Shown: positions 1 through 9,316 of the stretch, in pieces
Numbering within the stretch: the stretch's first letter is position 1
How the letters are laid out: each line of letters begins with the position of its first letter
DNA from: CAIKZJ01 sp964626015
GTDB lineage: Bacteria > Bacteroidota > Ignavibacteria > Tepidaquicellales > Tepidaquicellaceae
Direction of reading: 5' to 3'
DNA length: 53,129 nucleotides
Assembly: GCA_964626015.1 (NCBI GenBank)
Contig: CAZVCC010000017.1
Span: 1 to 53,129, forward strand
Notes under the pieces: generated by a model
Seen by the model: the letters and a program-made list of their open reading frames with translations, nothing else
Database searches by the model: none
Told to the model about the DNA's origin: nothing
Program-made: the position numbers and the translations under genes

Positions 1-4
1 AAAA

Positions 5-2515
5 ATGAAAATATTCAAAAACATATCAGAAAACAACCAGAGATTCTTCATCATTCTCATTGCATTCCTATGCCTGCTCCTCTCACTGATCGCTTTTGAA
101 AACAACTTCTTCTCCAAACGCATGACCACCGACGACTGCCTGTGGATCGATAAAGTCGACTCCCTCGGCAATCACTTTCTTCTCATTACCCAGATTATCC
201 CCGGCGGTGTCGCCGACGAAGCCGGTATAAAAGACGGCGACCTCCTAATCGCTATAAATGGTATCAGCCTTAGCCAGTCAACTAAAGCTATGGATATTTT
301 AAATAAATTCAGCAGCGAATATATCACATATACTGTTCTGCGTAACGATGAAATTATGGACTTTAAAATCTGGGTCTATAAATTTACAAACTATAGTTTC
401 CTCATATTCTGGATAGTCGGACTCGGATTCCTCTTCGTGGGCGCAGCCGTTGGTTATTCAAAACCAAAAGAACTTACTTCCAAACTCTTTTTCTTCTTCA
501 GCGCCGCTGCATCCATCGGACTTATTATGTACTCAGGAACCAGCCCCGCAGGCTCAGTTCAGATTGATATTATAACTATCTGGCAGAAGATTTTCTTTTT
601 TTCCTTGAACATTCTTTTTATTACAGGCGCTGTTTGTATACCGCCGTTGTACGTCCATCTTTTCCTTACTTTCCCAGTTAAGTATGAATTCCGCCGCCGT
701 AAACTTTTTGTGCTGCTTCTATACGCATTGGTTATCCTGCCCGTGTTTTTTAACATTGTCACAACGGGTACATTTAACAGATTCCTTGCCGTTTATATAT
801 TTCAGGTCGCACCCGTTCTTTATTTCATTCTGGGTACAGTCTTCTACCGCCGCTCATTAAGTAAAGTCACTGACCCTGCTTTGAAAAAATCTTTGTCTAT
901 TATCAGCAAAGGATTCTTGCTCGGCGGACTCGGTATATCGTATTACCTGATTTATAATCTTATAAATAATAAACCTGTATTCCTGATAAACCCGCTTTAT
1001 CTTACTCCGAGTATACTCGTAATCGCAATCCCAATTTCTTTCGGCTATTCTATTATGAAATACAGAATTTTCGATACTGAATTCCTCGTTAAGAAGAGCA
1101 TAGTCTTTGGTATCGTCACTCTTACGATTGTGATTCTTTATCTTGTCCTTGTTTTTGTTTTGAACTCATTCTTTAGGGAAGTCTTCGAAGGTAGTAACCA
1201 AATGATGATAATTACATTCATCATTATCTTCACTTTCTCATTTGACTTCGTGAATAAACAGGCAAAGTCATTCGTCGATAAACAGTTTTTCAGGGAAAAT
1301 TATAATTACCGTAAATCCCTTCTCGAATTCTCAAAAGAACTGTCATATATCTCTGACATTGTCGACCTTGTATCAAAAATCAGAGCATTTCTGAACGAAA
1401 CAGTTGGAATTGAATACTTTAATCTTCGTGTTTTAAACTCTAAATACATGAAAGCTCTCGGTTTATCTCAGGATATTGACCTTGATAAACTCCTCCTGAA
1501 AATTTCTAAAAATAATTTAGGTGAATCTGTCGTCATAAACGCCGCTAATATAAATGAACTCGGTATTACTGACACAGAAAAATCATTGCTCTCCGGTATT
1601 AATTTAATTATTCCAATTAACCATAAAAACGAGCTTATTGGAGTTCTTACGTTCGGTTGCAAAAGTTCAGGAAAAGCGTTCTCAGAAGAAGATATCGATT
1701 TGCTCAAATCATTCGCTTCTCAAAGCGCTGTCTCACTCGAAAATACACGTCTGAATGTAGAACAGATTAATAATCAAAAATATGAAGAGGAAGTCAATAT
1801 AGCAAAACGTATCCAGAACAGCCTTCTGCCTAAAGAAGAGTCCGCCCACAGCAGACTTATCATATCAGGTTATTCAGAACCAGCCCGCGATATCGGCGGT
1901 GATTTCTACGATATAATTAATATATCGGACGATAAAGTTCTCGTCGCAATAGCAGACGTTTCCGACAAGGGAATACCCGCGGCATTATACATGTCGCAGG
2001 TTCAGGCTGTACTTCAGTTTGCATCAAAAATCTTCACGTCTCCTAAAGAGATGCTCAGTGAAATAAATAAACAGATATACAGCCAGTTCAGCAGAAATTC
2101 TTTCGTCACAATCCTACTTGCTTTATTCGACCTTTCCCTGAATAAAGTGCAGGTAGCACGTGCAGGACACACTCCTCTCATCCGACTTCGCGGCAGCATG
2201 GTTGAAAACATATACACAAAAGGTATAGGCATCGGACTCGATAAAGATAACATCTTTAACACAAACATCGAAGAACTCACTCTCGACATATTACCAAACG
2301 ACCTATACATGCTCTATTCAGACGGCGTCTCAGAATCAATGAACGCACAAAAAGATCTCTACGGCTCAACTCGTATCGAACAATTAATCCTTCAAAATCA
2401 AAACGCATCTCCCGATACCATAAAATCATCTCTACTCGCATCACTCCGCACATTTTCGCAAAACACTGAAATGCATGACGACATAACATTCGTCATACTG
2501 AAAATCACCCCATAA
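5..2515 (+). CDS. Membrane PDZ-GAF-PP2C (SpoIIE/RsbU-type) serine phosphatase
   Basis: Probable signalling phosphatase, 836 residues. An N-terminal membrane helix (about residues 13-31) is followed by a PDZ-like segment (about 40-115, with AGIKDGDLLIAING), then a block of hydrophobic helices (about 130-410), a GAF-like segment (about 440-585) and a C-terminal PP2C/SpoIIE domain (about 600-836). The phosphatase carries the expected metal-binding acidic motifs GGDFYD (near 630), ADVSDKG (near 650) and DDITF near the end. In the known RsbU/SpoIIE family this domain dephosphorylates anti-sigma-factor antagonists. No antagonist or anti-sigma gene is next to it, so the target is unknown. The first Met lies only four bases from the window edge but is followed directly by a good membrane anchor, so this start is plausible. 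A gene-free repeat region follows. Confidence 0.88.
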   Translation: MKIFKNISENNQRFFIILIAFLCLLLSLIAFENNFFSKRMTTDDCLWIDKVDSLGNHFLLITQIIPGGVADEAGIKDGDLLIAINGISLSQSTKAMDILNKFSSEYITYTVLRNDEIMDFKIWVYKFTNYSFLIFWIVGLGFLFVGAAVGYSKPKELTSKLFFFFSAAASIGLIMYSGTSPAGSVQIDIITIWQKIFFFSLNILFITGAVCIPPLYVHLFLTFPVKYEFRRRKLFVLLLYALVILPVFFNIVTTGTFNRFLAVYIFQVAPVLYFILGTVFYRRSLSKVTDPALKKSLSIISKGFLLGGLGISYYLIYNLINNKPVFLINPLYLTPSILVIAIPISFGYSIMKYRIFDTEFLVKKSIVFGIVTLTIVILYLVLVFVLNSFFREVFEGSNQMMIITFIIIFTFSFDFVNKQAKSFVDKQFFRENYNYRKSLLEFSKELSYISDIVDLVSKIRAFLNETVGIEYFNLRVLNSKYMKALGLSQDIDLDKLLLKISKNNLGESVVINAANINELGITDTEKSLLSGINLIIPINHKNELIGVLTFGCKSSGKAFSEEDIDLLKSFASQSAVSLENTRLNVEQINNQKYEEEVNIAKRIQNSLLPKEESAHSRLIISGYSEPARDIGGDFYDIINISDDKVLVAIADVSDKGIPAALYMSQVQAVLQFASKIFTSPKEMLSEINKQIYSQFSRNSFVTILLALFDLSLNKVQVARAGHTPLIRLRGSMVENIYTKGIGIGLDKDNIFNTNIEELTLDILPNDLYMLYSDGVSESMNAQKDLYGSTRIEQLILQNQNASPDTIKSSLLASLRTFSQNTEMHDDITFVILKITP

Positions 2516-3041
2516 TTAAAAATTTCTATGTGCATCCTCAGCAATTAAATCTCGTATGTAATTTATGATACAAATAACTTTAAAAAGTTCAAATTTATTC
2601 CATATACTACATCTGCAAAAATTTTTCGCATATTTCATTTGAACTATGAACATAAATTGTCTAAGTCTATGTTTAATCATTACTGATATTCTTTGTTTTA
2701 CGCATTTAACGAAATTATATTGCCGTTGACTTTAGGCTACGGATCAAAGAGATTTAAAACAAAAGGGCTTTAGCCGCATAAAACAATTTTATGTTTTCAA
2801 TCAGTGAAAATCTGTCTAACCCTTGTGATCCGCACTCAACTACGCTAAGTTTCTTCCTTCCTTAATACTATACTTACCTATAAGATTGAGATTAGGACTA
2901 TCAACTGTGAGCTATGCGTAATTTGTGAAATTAGTGGGAGTATGTTTTTATAAGTAAAAAGTTCTTTTAAATATTTTAAGAGCGATAAAAAGTATCTTTT
3001 AGTTTTTTAAGTTTTCTTTGTTCTTTAAATTTCTATCTGTG

Positions 3042-3251
3042 TAAATCAGTCAAAAACAGATCTTTCAGTGTGCAAAGTTCTTAATCTGCTCTTTCTNNNN
3101 NNNNNNNNNNNNNNNNNNNNNNNNNNNNNNNNNNNNNNNNNNNNNNNNNNNNNNNNNNNNNNNNNNNNNNNNNNNNNNNNNNNNNNNNNNNNNNNNTAAA
3201 TCAGTCAAAAACAGATCTTTCAGTGTGCAAAGTTCTTAATCTGCTCTTTCT
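3042..3251. repeat. 55-base exact duplicate flanking the N gap
   Basis: The 55 bases at 3042-3096 (starting taaatcagtcaaaaacagat, ending ctgctctttct) recur without mismatch at 3197-3251, directly on the other side of 100 Ns. This is what two contigs look like when they share one k-mer-sized end and were scaffolded instead of merged. Confidence 0.9.
3097..3196. other. Assembly gap of exactly 100 N
   Basis: Placeholder run of 100 N. Its length is a scaffolder default, so the true distance is unknown and could be negative (an overlap), as the identical 55-base edges suggest. Confidence 0.98.
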
Positions 3252-4033
3252 CGTCCGTCGTGGTGGATTAGCGTGCAAAGCACTTTTAAATGTATAAAAA
3301 GTTCATTATTTCTACTAATGTTTATTCGTTTAATCTGTCTGTCTATCGCCAGGTAGATGTAAATCAGTGTTCAATTATTCTTATAGTTTTTTTCTGTGCA
3401 AATCAATATCTTTAAGTTTTTAACGTTTTCTTTGTTCTTTAATATCTCTATCTGTGTAAATAAGTAAAATCAGATCTTTCAGAGTGCAAAGTTCTTAATC
3501 TGCTATTTCTTGTCCGACGTGGTGTATCAGTGTGCAAAGCTCTTTTAAATGTTTAAAAAGTTCATTATTTTTATCAGTGTTTATCCGTTTAATTTGTGTA
3601 ATCAGCGTTCTATTTGTTCTTTACTTCTATCTGTGAGAACTTGTCCGCGTGTCAGATTAACGATGCGTTCTTCAAAAACTTAATGGCAATAGTTCTTTTG
3701 AATAAAACATCTTTAATAGTATTTATTAGTGAAATTTGAGAAATTTGTGGCAAATATTATTAGATTTTATTATCTGTGCGAATCAGTATCTTTCAGTTTT
3801 ATTTTATTATTTTCTTTGTTCTTTAATATTTCTATCTGTGTAAATCTGTCGAAATAAGCTTTTACAGTGTGCAAAGTTCTTTATTTTTAGCAAGCAAAGT
3901 TATTTATTCTAGCGTGCAAAGTTATTTATTTTCGTGTGCTATGCGATAAGTGCGGACATTACAAGAACTATGGGAAATTTGTGGGCAAAAGTTCTAACTT
4001 TTAATCGTTCTTTCAAAAACTAACATGAACTAA

Positions 4034-5971
4034 GTGTTACTAAACAACATAATATTATTATCTCTTATAGCCGTTGCAGTCCCAATACTCCTCCACCTTC
4101 TGAACCTGCAGAAAGTTCAGAAAATGGAGTTCAGCACACTTATGTTCCTCAAAGAAATCCAAAAATCAAAATTTCACCGCTTCCGCATAAAAGACCTGTT
4201 TCTCCTGCTTATCAGAATTGCTATCATTGCTTTTCTAGTTTTCTCATTCGCCGACCCTTTCCTGAAAGGTTACTCAGGCAAAAACACAGATTCTCAAAAA
4301 CATGGTATAATATTCATCGATAGCTCTTACAGCATGTTATACGAAAAGGACTCAGCAAATCTATACTTAAAAGCAGTAACCGTGACTGACCGCATACGGA
4401 GCACATATTCATCATCCGATGAATTAATCTCTATTGTCACAAAAGTTCAATCAGATACTTCAAACAGTTTTATATCCGTAAAGCCAAATCTAAATTCAAT
4501 ACTGAATAAAACCAGCAGCATTCTTAAAAATAAAAATCAAAGTACATCAGAAATTTTTATCATAAGCGACCTTCAAAAAGTTAATTTTCATGATAACCGC
4601 TACCAACAGAATAATTTCTCAAACTTTTACTTCATTGATGTCGCAGAAAATGAAATGCCGAATATTTCTGTTAGTAATATCATCTTCGAATCTAAAATCT
4701 TTGGAATCGCATATCCTGTAAATCTGAAAGCTGTTGTCAGAAATCACACTAATAACTATATTATAGAAGAAAAACTAACTCTGTTTAACAACAATACTAT
4801 TCTGGAAGAAAAATACTTCGACTTAAAACCGAATGAAATAAAACAAATTGATTTATCGTTCAAGCCCGAATCAGTCGGAATCCAGACTCTAAAAGTTAAA
4901 CTCGATTCACCGAATAAACAATTGGATGCATTCAGTGAAGATAATCTCTTTATTAAACAAATTTACATCCCCGAAAAAATTAGCATCGGAATTTTTTCCA
5001 GAAACCGTGAATCCTCAAAATACATTAAGGCAGTTTTCGATGCCGCTAATTCAAATTCACTAAATGAAAAAGTGTATAACTACACTGAATCATCAGTCCT
5101 TGAGAATTTACAACAATACGATGCCGTTTACCTCTGTGGACTTAAAGAATTCACTGTAACCGACAGAGAAAATCTAAACAATTTCTCTGAATCAGGAAAA
5201 CTGATTGTGATATTTCTTTCAGAAGATATTGACACGGAAAGTTACAACAAGCTTTTAGGAGGAAAAATTAGCAGTCTCAACAAAGTTAACTCCGAAACAT
5301 CAATCAGCGAAATCGACACAGAATCAACTCTATTCAGCGATTTATTCAAAATAAGAAAGGGTGATACTTTTAACAGCACCACCCTCAATAAAGTATACTT
5401 AAAATCCTATTTCAGTATAACCCAATCACAAAATTCCAACATATTATTATCATTACAATCTCCTTACTCCAATACACTAATCCCTTTAATAATTTCTCCC
5501 CTAAACACTACACCCTACACCCTAAACCCTACATCCTCCCACATCCTCGTAACCGTCTCTGCTGACAACACAATTTCTTCTTTCCCAGAACACTCATTAT
5601 TTGCTCCTTTCATACTCCGTTCCGCCTCTCTCTCTTTAATCTCCCCCCTACAACCTAAGCCCTCCTCCTTAAACCCTACATCCTCCTCCATAAACCCTAC
5701 ACCCTTAAACCTATTAACTATTAACTATCAACTATTAACTAACCATGACACCCTCGAATCCAACCCCGAACTCATAAACGAAAATGTCTTAAAAACAGTC
5801 CTTGACATAAAAGGCATAAAAAATTACGAAATTATCCCAAACAGCAAATTACAGTCCCTCGAATCCATCATCTATGAAAAACGCTCCGGCAAATCCCTAT
5901 GGTATATTCCTCTTTGCATTGCACTTTCTCTCCTTCTCTTTGAAATTTATCTAACAAGAAAAAAATATTAA
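4034..5971 (+). CDS. BatA-domain membrane protein with VWA-like region
   Basis: The N-terminus, with helices at about residues 5-25 and 56-76 separated by LLHLLNLQKVQKMEFSTLMF, is typical of the BatA (aerotolerance regulator N-terminal) domain. Next comes a von Willebrand A-like segment with a DSSYSM metal-site motif near residue 95. A final helix lies at about 620-640. In Bacteroidota such proteins are membrane-bound and usually sit near MoxR/BatB genes; none are seen here, so the role is open. Two low-complexity stretches (about residues 487-502 and 535-570), rich in Asn-Pro-Thr-Ser and ending INYQLLTN, are translated from CCTAAACCCTAC and TTAACTATTAACTATC repeats. They interrupt a segment that otherwise reads normally (SSFPEHSLFAPF). 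The frame stays open through both. The start has no clear ribosome site. Confidence 0.8.
   Translation: MLLNNIILLSLIAVAVPILLHLLNLQKVQKMEFSTLMFLKEIQKSKFHRFRIKDLFLLLIRIAIIAFLVFSFADPFLKGYSGKNTDSQKHGIIFIDSSYSMLYEKDSANLYLKAVTVTDRIRSTYSSSDELISIVTKVQSDTSNSFISVKPNLNSILNKTSSILKNKNQSTSEIFIISDLQKVNFHDNRYQQNNFSNFYFIDVAENEMPNISVSNIIFESKIFGIAYPVNLKAVVRNHTNNYIIEEKLTLFNNNTILEEKYFDLKPNEIKQIDLSFKPESVGIQTLKVKLDSPNKQLDAFSEDNLFIKQIYIPEKISIGIFSRNRESSKYIKAVFDAANSNSLNEKVYNYTESSVLENLQQYDAVYLCGLKEFTVTDRENLNNFSESGKLIVIFLSEDIDTESYNKLLGGKISSLNKVNSETSISEIDTESTLFSDLFKIRKGDTFNSTTLNKVYLKSYFSITQSQNSNILLSLQSPYSNTLIPLIISPLNTTPYTLNPTSSHILVTVSADNTISSFPEHSLFAPFILRSASLSLISPLQPKPSSLNPTSSSINPTPLNLLTINYQLLTNHDTLESNPELINENVLKTVLDIKGIKNYEIIPNSKLQSLESIIYEKRSGKSLWYIPLCIALSLLLFEIYLTRKKY
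5495..5540 (+). repeat. First in-frame CCTAAACCCTACATCCTCC repeat in the BatA-like gene
   Basis: Contains ctacaccctaaaccctacat and catcctcc. The core taaaccctacatcctcc returns at about 5670-5686 in the same gene. It is translated as low-complexity NTTPYTLNPTSS without breaking the frame. Confidence 0.75.
5641..5745 (+). repeat. Second in-frame repeat block (AACCCTAC plus TTAACTA units)
   Basis: Two to three aaccctac-type units are followed by ctattaactattaactatca and another actattaact. The same style of TTAACTATCAAC sequence is usually intergenic filler, yet here it is read as NPTPLNLLTINYQLLTN. It lies close before the C-terminal membrane helix. Confidence 0.75.
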
Positions 5972-6143
5972 TATTTTACTTGAAGATAATACTTTCTAGA
6001 TAATTTTTGATTAGTAAAGAATGAAGTTATTTTAGGATAATGTATTCATATCTTTTCAAAAAATAATCTGATAACATTCTAATAATTCTATATAACTAGA
6101 ATTAAAAGTTGAGTTTTAAAGGTAATGATTGTCGTCTTAAAAT

Positions 6144-6614
6144 CTATATGTTTTTTTTGATTACTTTTGCAGGAACACCAGCAACAATTGTTGAAGCAGG
6201 AACATTTTTGGTAACTACTGAACCTGCTCCCACAATGGCATTTTCGCCTATCGTTACACCGCAAAGAATAGTTGCTGATGAACCTATCGAAGCACCTCTT
6301 TTAACAAATGTCTCCACAACTTTCCAGTCAGTTTCAGTTTGCATTTCTCCATCTTTATTAATTGAACGAGGATATTTATCATTAATAAAGGTTACATTAT
6401 GACCAATAAATACATTATCCTCAATATGTACACCTTCACAGATAAATGTATGTGTTGATATCTTGCAGTTCTTTCCAATTGTTGCATTTTTCTGTATTTC
6501 GACAAATGTACCAATCTTTGTATTATCATCAATTGAACATCCATAAAGATTAACAAAATCAAAAATTTTAACATCATTCCCTAATTTTACATTATTAATA
6601 TTCTTTTTCATCAA
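6144..6614 (-). CDS. Left-handed beta-helix N-acetyltransferase (WbpD/WlbB-like)
   Basis: A 156-residue hexapeptide-repeat acyltransferase. Isoleucine/valine-rich hexads run almost end to end (KIGTFVEIQKNATIGKNCKI, then GENAIVGAGSVVTKNVP), and the FINDKYPRS segment is characteristic of the WbpD/WlbB subfamily. Those enzymes acetylate the 3-amino group of UDP-2-acetamido-3-amino-2,3-dideoxy-glucuronate in the cytoplasm. It follows the Gfo/Idh gene by 18 bases, and a DegT aminotransferase is in the same cluster, so all three steps 3-oxidation, amination and acetylation are represented. It is the last gene of the minus-strand polysaccharide cluster. The exact sugar is inferred. Confidence 0.85.
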   Translation of the reverse strand: MMKKNINNVKLGNDVKIFDFVNLYGCSIDDNTKIGTFVEIQKNATIGKNCKISTHTFICEGVHIEDNVFIGHNVTFINDKYPRSINKDGEMQTETDWKVVETFVKRGASIGSSATILCGVTIGENAIVGAGSVVTKNVPASTIVAGVPAKVIKKNI

Positions 6615-6632
6615 TTTATTTTATTAGCTTTC

Positions 6633-7631
6633 TTATAATGTTATTAGTTTTCCTCTGTTTTTTATCGATTTATTCGCAGCTTCGAGAATCCTCACAACTT
6701 CCAGACCATCAGAAGCATTTGTTAATGGATCCCTATTATCTTGAATTGATTTAACAAATTCTGACACACCTAGAGATAAAGCCTCCGTCTGATTTACCTT
6801 AGGAGAGTACATATCGCCTATTCTGTATTGAACTAATGCATCATATATATTCTGTTTATTATTCATATTAATCCCAGAATCATAAATCTTTATCTTTTCA
6901 AAATTCTCCATATCATCAAATACAAGCATCTTTTTATCACCGCCGGCAATCATTTTTCTAATTTTAACTGGTGAAGTCCAATTAACATGAAAATGAGCAA
7001 AACAATTATTTTCAAAATAAACAGAAATGTGAGCAATATTTTCTTGCTTGTAATAATTCGCAATTCCGTTTGCAGAAACAGCGACTACCTTTTGAGGAAG
7101 AACATATTTCATTATAGATAGATCATGTGGAGCTAAGTCCCAAATAACATTTACATCAGATTGAAAAAGTCCAAGATTTATTCTTACTGAATCAAAATAA
7201 TAAATATTTCCCAAATCACCCGATTCAATAATTTCTTTCATTTTAATCACAGAACCAGTATATATAAAAGTGTGATCTACAAATACCTTAAGGTTTTTTC
7301 TTGTTGATAGTTCGATTATTTCTTCTGCCTCTTTTGAATCTGACATAAAAGGCTTTTCTACCCAAATGTGTTTTCCTGCTTCTAAAGCGGACTTAGATAA
7401 AACATAATGCGATTCAACAGGTGTGCTAATAGCAACAATGTCTATGTCATTTAGCCGTATTAAATCTAAACTGTCTTTTATTATTTCAATCTCTGGGAAA
7501 CGTAACTTTATTTTTTGCAATCGATTTATATCAAGATCGCTCGCATACACTTTTTTAATATTACAATTGCTTAGAAAATTTCTGATAATATTGGGTCCCC
7601 AATATCCTGTCCCGATAACACCGACATTCAT
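6633..7631 (-). CDS. Gfo/Idh/MocA-family sugar oxidoreductase (WbpB/WlbA-like)
   Basis: A 332-residue NAD-dependent oxidoreductase. An N-terminal Rossmann motif GVIGTGYWGPNIIRNF and the family EKP motif (VEKPF, near residue 95) are visible. The length fits WlbA/WbpB, which oxidise C3 of UDP-N-acetylglucosaminuronic acid. Placement immediately before the WbpD-like acetyltransferase supports that role. A separate UDP-GlcNAc 6-dehydrogenase that would supply the substrate is not obvious; the dehydrogenase at 28.8-30.1 kb looks like a UDP-glucose enzyme. The substrate is therefore inferred from context. Confidence 0.85.
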   Translation of the reverse strand: MNVGVIGTGYWGPNIIRNFLSNCNIKKVYASDLDINRLQKIKLRFPEIEIIKDSLDLIRLNDIDIVAISTPVESHYVLSKSALEAGKHIWVEKPFMSDSKEAEEIIELSTRKNLKVFVDHTFIYTGSVIKMKEIIESGDLGNIYYFDSVRINLGLFQSDVNVIWDLAPHDLSIMKYVLPQKVVAVSANGIANYYKQENIAHISVYFENNCFAHFHVNWTSPVKIRKMIAGGDKKMLVFDDMENFEKIKIYDSGINMNNKQNIYDALVQYRIGDMYSPKVNQTEALSLGVSEFVKSIQDNRDPLTNASDGLEVVRILEAANKSIKNRGKLITL

Positions 7632-7806
7632 AAGAATAATTTTAAGATTGATTAAAGATAAATATACAAAAGTGTAATATCTTTTAATAGGAAAATAAGT
7701 ATCTGTTAATTAATAAGTTATCAAATTATCAAATCATCAATCGAATACCCAACTTTGATATTATAACCTCGAAGTATTTATTGACTTTCAACTATCATAA
7801 TTTGTT
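7632..7806. repeat. Short intergenic TTATCAAA-type repeats
   Basis: The 175-base spacer contains taataagttatcaaattatc followed by aaatcatcaat (about 7711-7742), a few degenerate TTATCA units like those found inside genes elsewhere in the window. Nothing else is recognised. Confidence 0.4.
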
Positions 7807-9249
7807 TTATTTACCTCCCTTAGCAAAAATCATAACGGGTATGGTTTTAAAAATTAGTTGCAAATCTAACCAAGGTGTAATATTATTTATATAATATATA
7901 TCCATTATGACAGAATCATTAAAACTCACTGCGCTCCTTCCTGAAACCTGCCATAATCCGGTGCAACCTGGGATGACAGATAACCTCCTCTTTTGCCATT
8001 CATCGTAGTGCTGATATTCATATGGCAGACAGGGTCTTGGACCAACAAGACTCATATCACCTTTTAATACATTAAACAATTGAGGTAATTCATCTAAGCT
8101 ATATTTTCTAAGAATATATCCGATACTTGTTATTCTTGAATTATTCACTATTTTTTCCTTGTAACTCGGGTCTCTAGTTTTCATATAAATGAGCATTTTC
8201 TCTACACGTACATTGTCTTCACCTTCTATATCTTTCATCGACCTAAATTTATAAAAATGAAACGGTTTCCCATCTTTCCCAATTCTTACTTGCTTATATA
8301 TTATAGGTCCTTTAGATGTTATTTTAATAATAATTCCTAATATTAAGAAAAAAGGAAGTAATATAATAATTCCTAAACTCGAACCAATAATATCAATAAA
8401 TCGTTTGATAAGTAAATATAAATTTATATTTATCTTTGTTGAAACATCTGCTATTGCAATATTTTCGTACTGTTCTGATAAATATTTATCCGTTATAACA
8501 CCAAATAAATTTGATACAACTTTTACTGAAGTTTTTTGTTTTTTGCATTCATCTATAATTTGAAGTAGTTTCGCATATTCAATTTTATCAATACAAATTA
8601 TTATTTCGTCATAATTATAATTCTTATGTATTTCACTTAAATCTTCAAGACGACCGAGAACCTTAATCCCGTTAAAAATAATTGTATCAATTTCTTTAGT
8701 GTCATCAATAAATCCTATAATTTCATTTCCAAAAAAATTTTCAAATGTTATTTTCTGTGCAAATAACTGTCCTGACTTACCTGCACCAACGATTAAAATC
8801 TTTCTTTTAAAAATAGTTTTAGAAAGTATTTTATTGTAAAGTCTAAATAAAATAAAAACACGTAATATAATAAAAAGACTTAATGAAATAATAAAGAATA
8901 TTAACAATGTGAGTCTGGAATCTGTCAGAATATTAAATTTCATAAAGAATGAAATCACTACAATTACGAATATCCCGTAAATCAAAGATTTCATTATTGT
9001 AACAGTCTGATTTACTCGAGTAAGAAATACGCCAAGTTTGTACAAATTAAAATAATGAAATATAAAAATAAACATTATATTTGCAATTATTAATAAAAGG
9101 AAATCATCAACTTTAAGATTGTACAAAAATGTTCTTTGATTTGAAAAGTAAACTAAATAGACCTCTTGAGAAATAATAAATGCAACTGTCAGTGTTAGAA
9201 AATCCGCAATAGCATAAAAATATTTGTACGAAGGATATTTAATAATCAT
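7807..9249 (-). CDS. Exopolysaccharide polyprenyl glycosylphosphotransferase
   Basis: Membrane enzyme that starts polysaccharide repeat-unit assembly by moving a sugar-1-phosphate from a UDP-sugar to undecaprenyl phosphate. Its 480 residues show about four N-terminal helices (10-125), a CoA-binding-like Rossmann segment (about 145-265, with ILIVGAGKSGQLFA), a fifth membrane segment, and the C-terminal bacterial sugar transferase domain with KFRSM, DELPQLFNVL, LVGPRP and PGCTGLWQVSGR. This architecture is the WcaJ/WbaP-type PHPT family. The sugar transferred cannot be read from sequence; N-acetylfucosamine-1-phosphate is possible because CapE-G are encoded in the same cluster. A partial ribosome site (aggggaa) precedes the start. 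Confidence 0.92.
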   Translation of the reverse strand: MIIKYPSYKYFYAIADFLTLTVAFIISQEVYLVYFSNQRTFLYNLKVDDFLLLIIANIMFIFIFHYFNLYKLGVFLTRVNQTVTIMKSLIYGIFVIVVISFFMKFNILTDSRLTLLIFFIISLSLFIILRVFILFRLYNKILSKTIFKRKILIVGAGKSGQLFAQKITFENFFGNEIIGFIDDTKEIDTIIFNGIKVLGRLEDLSEIHKNYNYDEIIICIDKIEYAKLLQIIDECKKQKTSVKVVSNLFGVITDKYLSEQYENIAIADVSTKININLYLLIKRFIDIIGSSLGIIILLPFFLILGIIIKITSKGPIIYKQVRIGKDGKPFHFYKFRSMKDIEGEDNVRVEKMLIYMKTRDPSYKEKIVNNSRITSIGYILRKYSLDELPQLFNVLKGDMSLVGPRPCLPYEYQHYDEWQKRRLSVIPGCTGLWQVSGRSAVSFNDSVIMDIYYINNITPWLDLQLIFKTIPVMIFAKGGK

Positions 9250-9316
9250 CTGCTATTCCCCTAAATATTTGAAATTCTTTCTTTCCTAAAATAAATTAAA
9301 ATTATATAATAATCAA

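Larger units (their letters stand above)
2516..4033. repeat. Gene-free region built of decayed, related repeat modules
   Basis: No convincing coding sequence is visible in these 1.5 kb. From about 2990 on, the sequence consists of diverged copies of one module: a tttctttgttcttta segment, then tctatctgtgtaaat, then cagatctttcag, gtgcaaagttcttaatctgct, and a tail with gtggtg and ttttaaatgt. Copies start near 3010, 3426 and 3810; the last is the most eroded. The earlier part (2640-2940) has similar phrases (aatctgtctaa, tgtgatccgcac). It looks like an old dispersed intergenic repeat family. No RNA structure or promoter could be fixed with confidence. Confidence 0.6.

Noticed and set aside
5501..5700. 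Telomere-like CCCTAAA repeat pointing to eukaryotic DNA
   Set aside because: Only a few imperfect units within an intact bacterial-type gene; neighbouring genes are clearly bacterial.
6109..6402. 97-codon plus-strand frame
   Set aside because: It is antisense to the hexapeptide acetyltransferase, whose family motifs are unmistakable.
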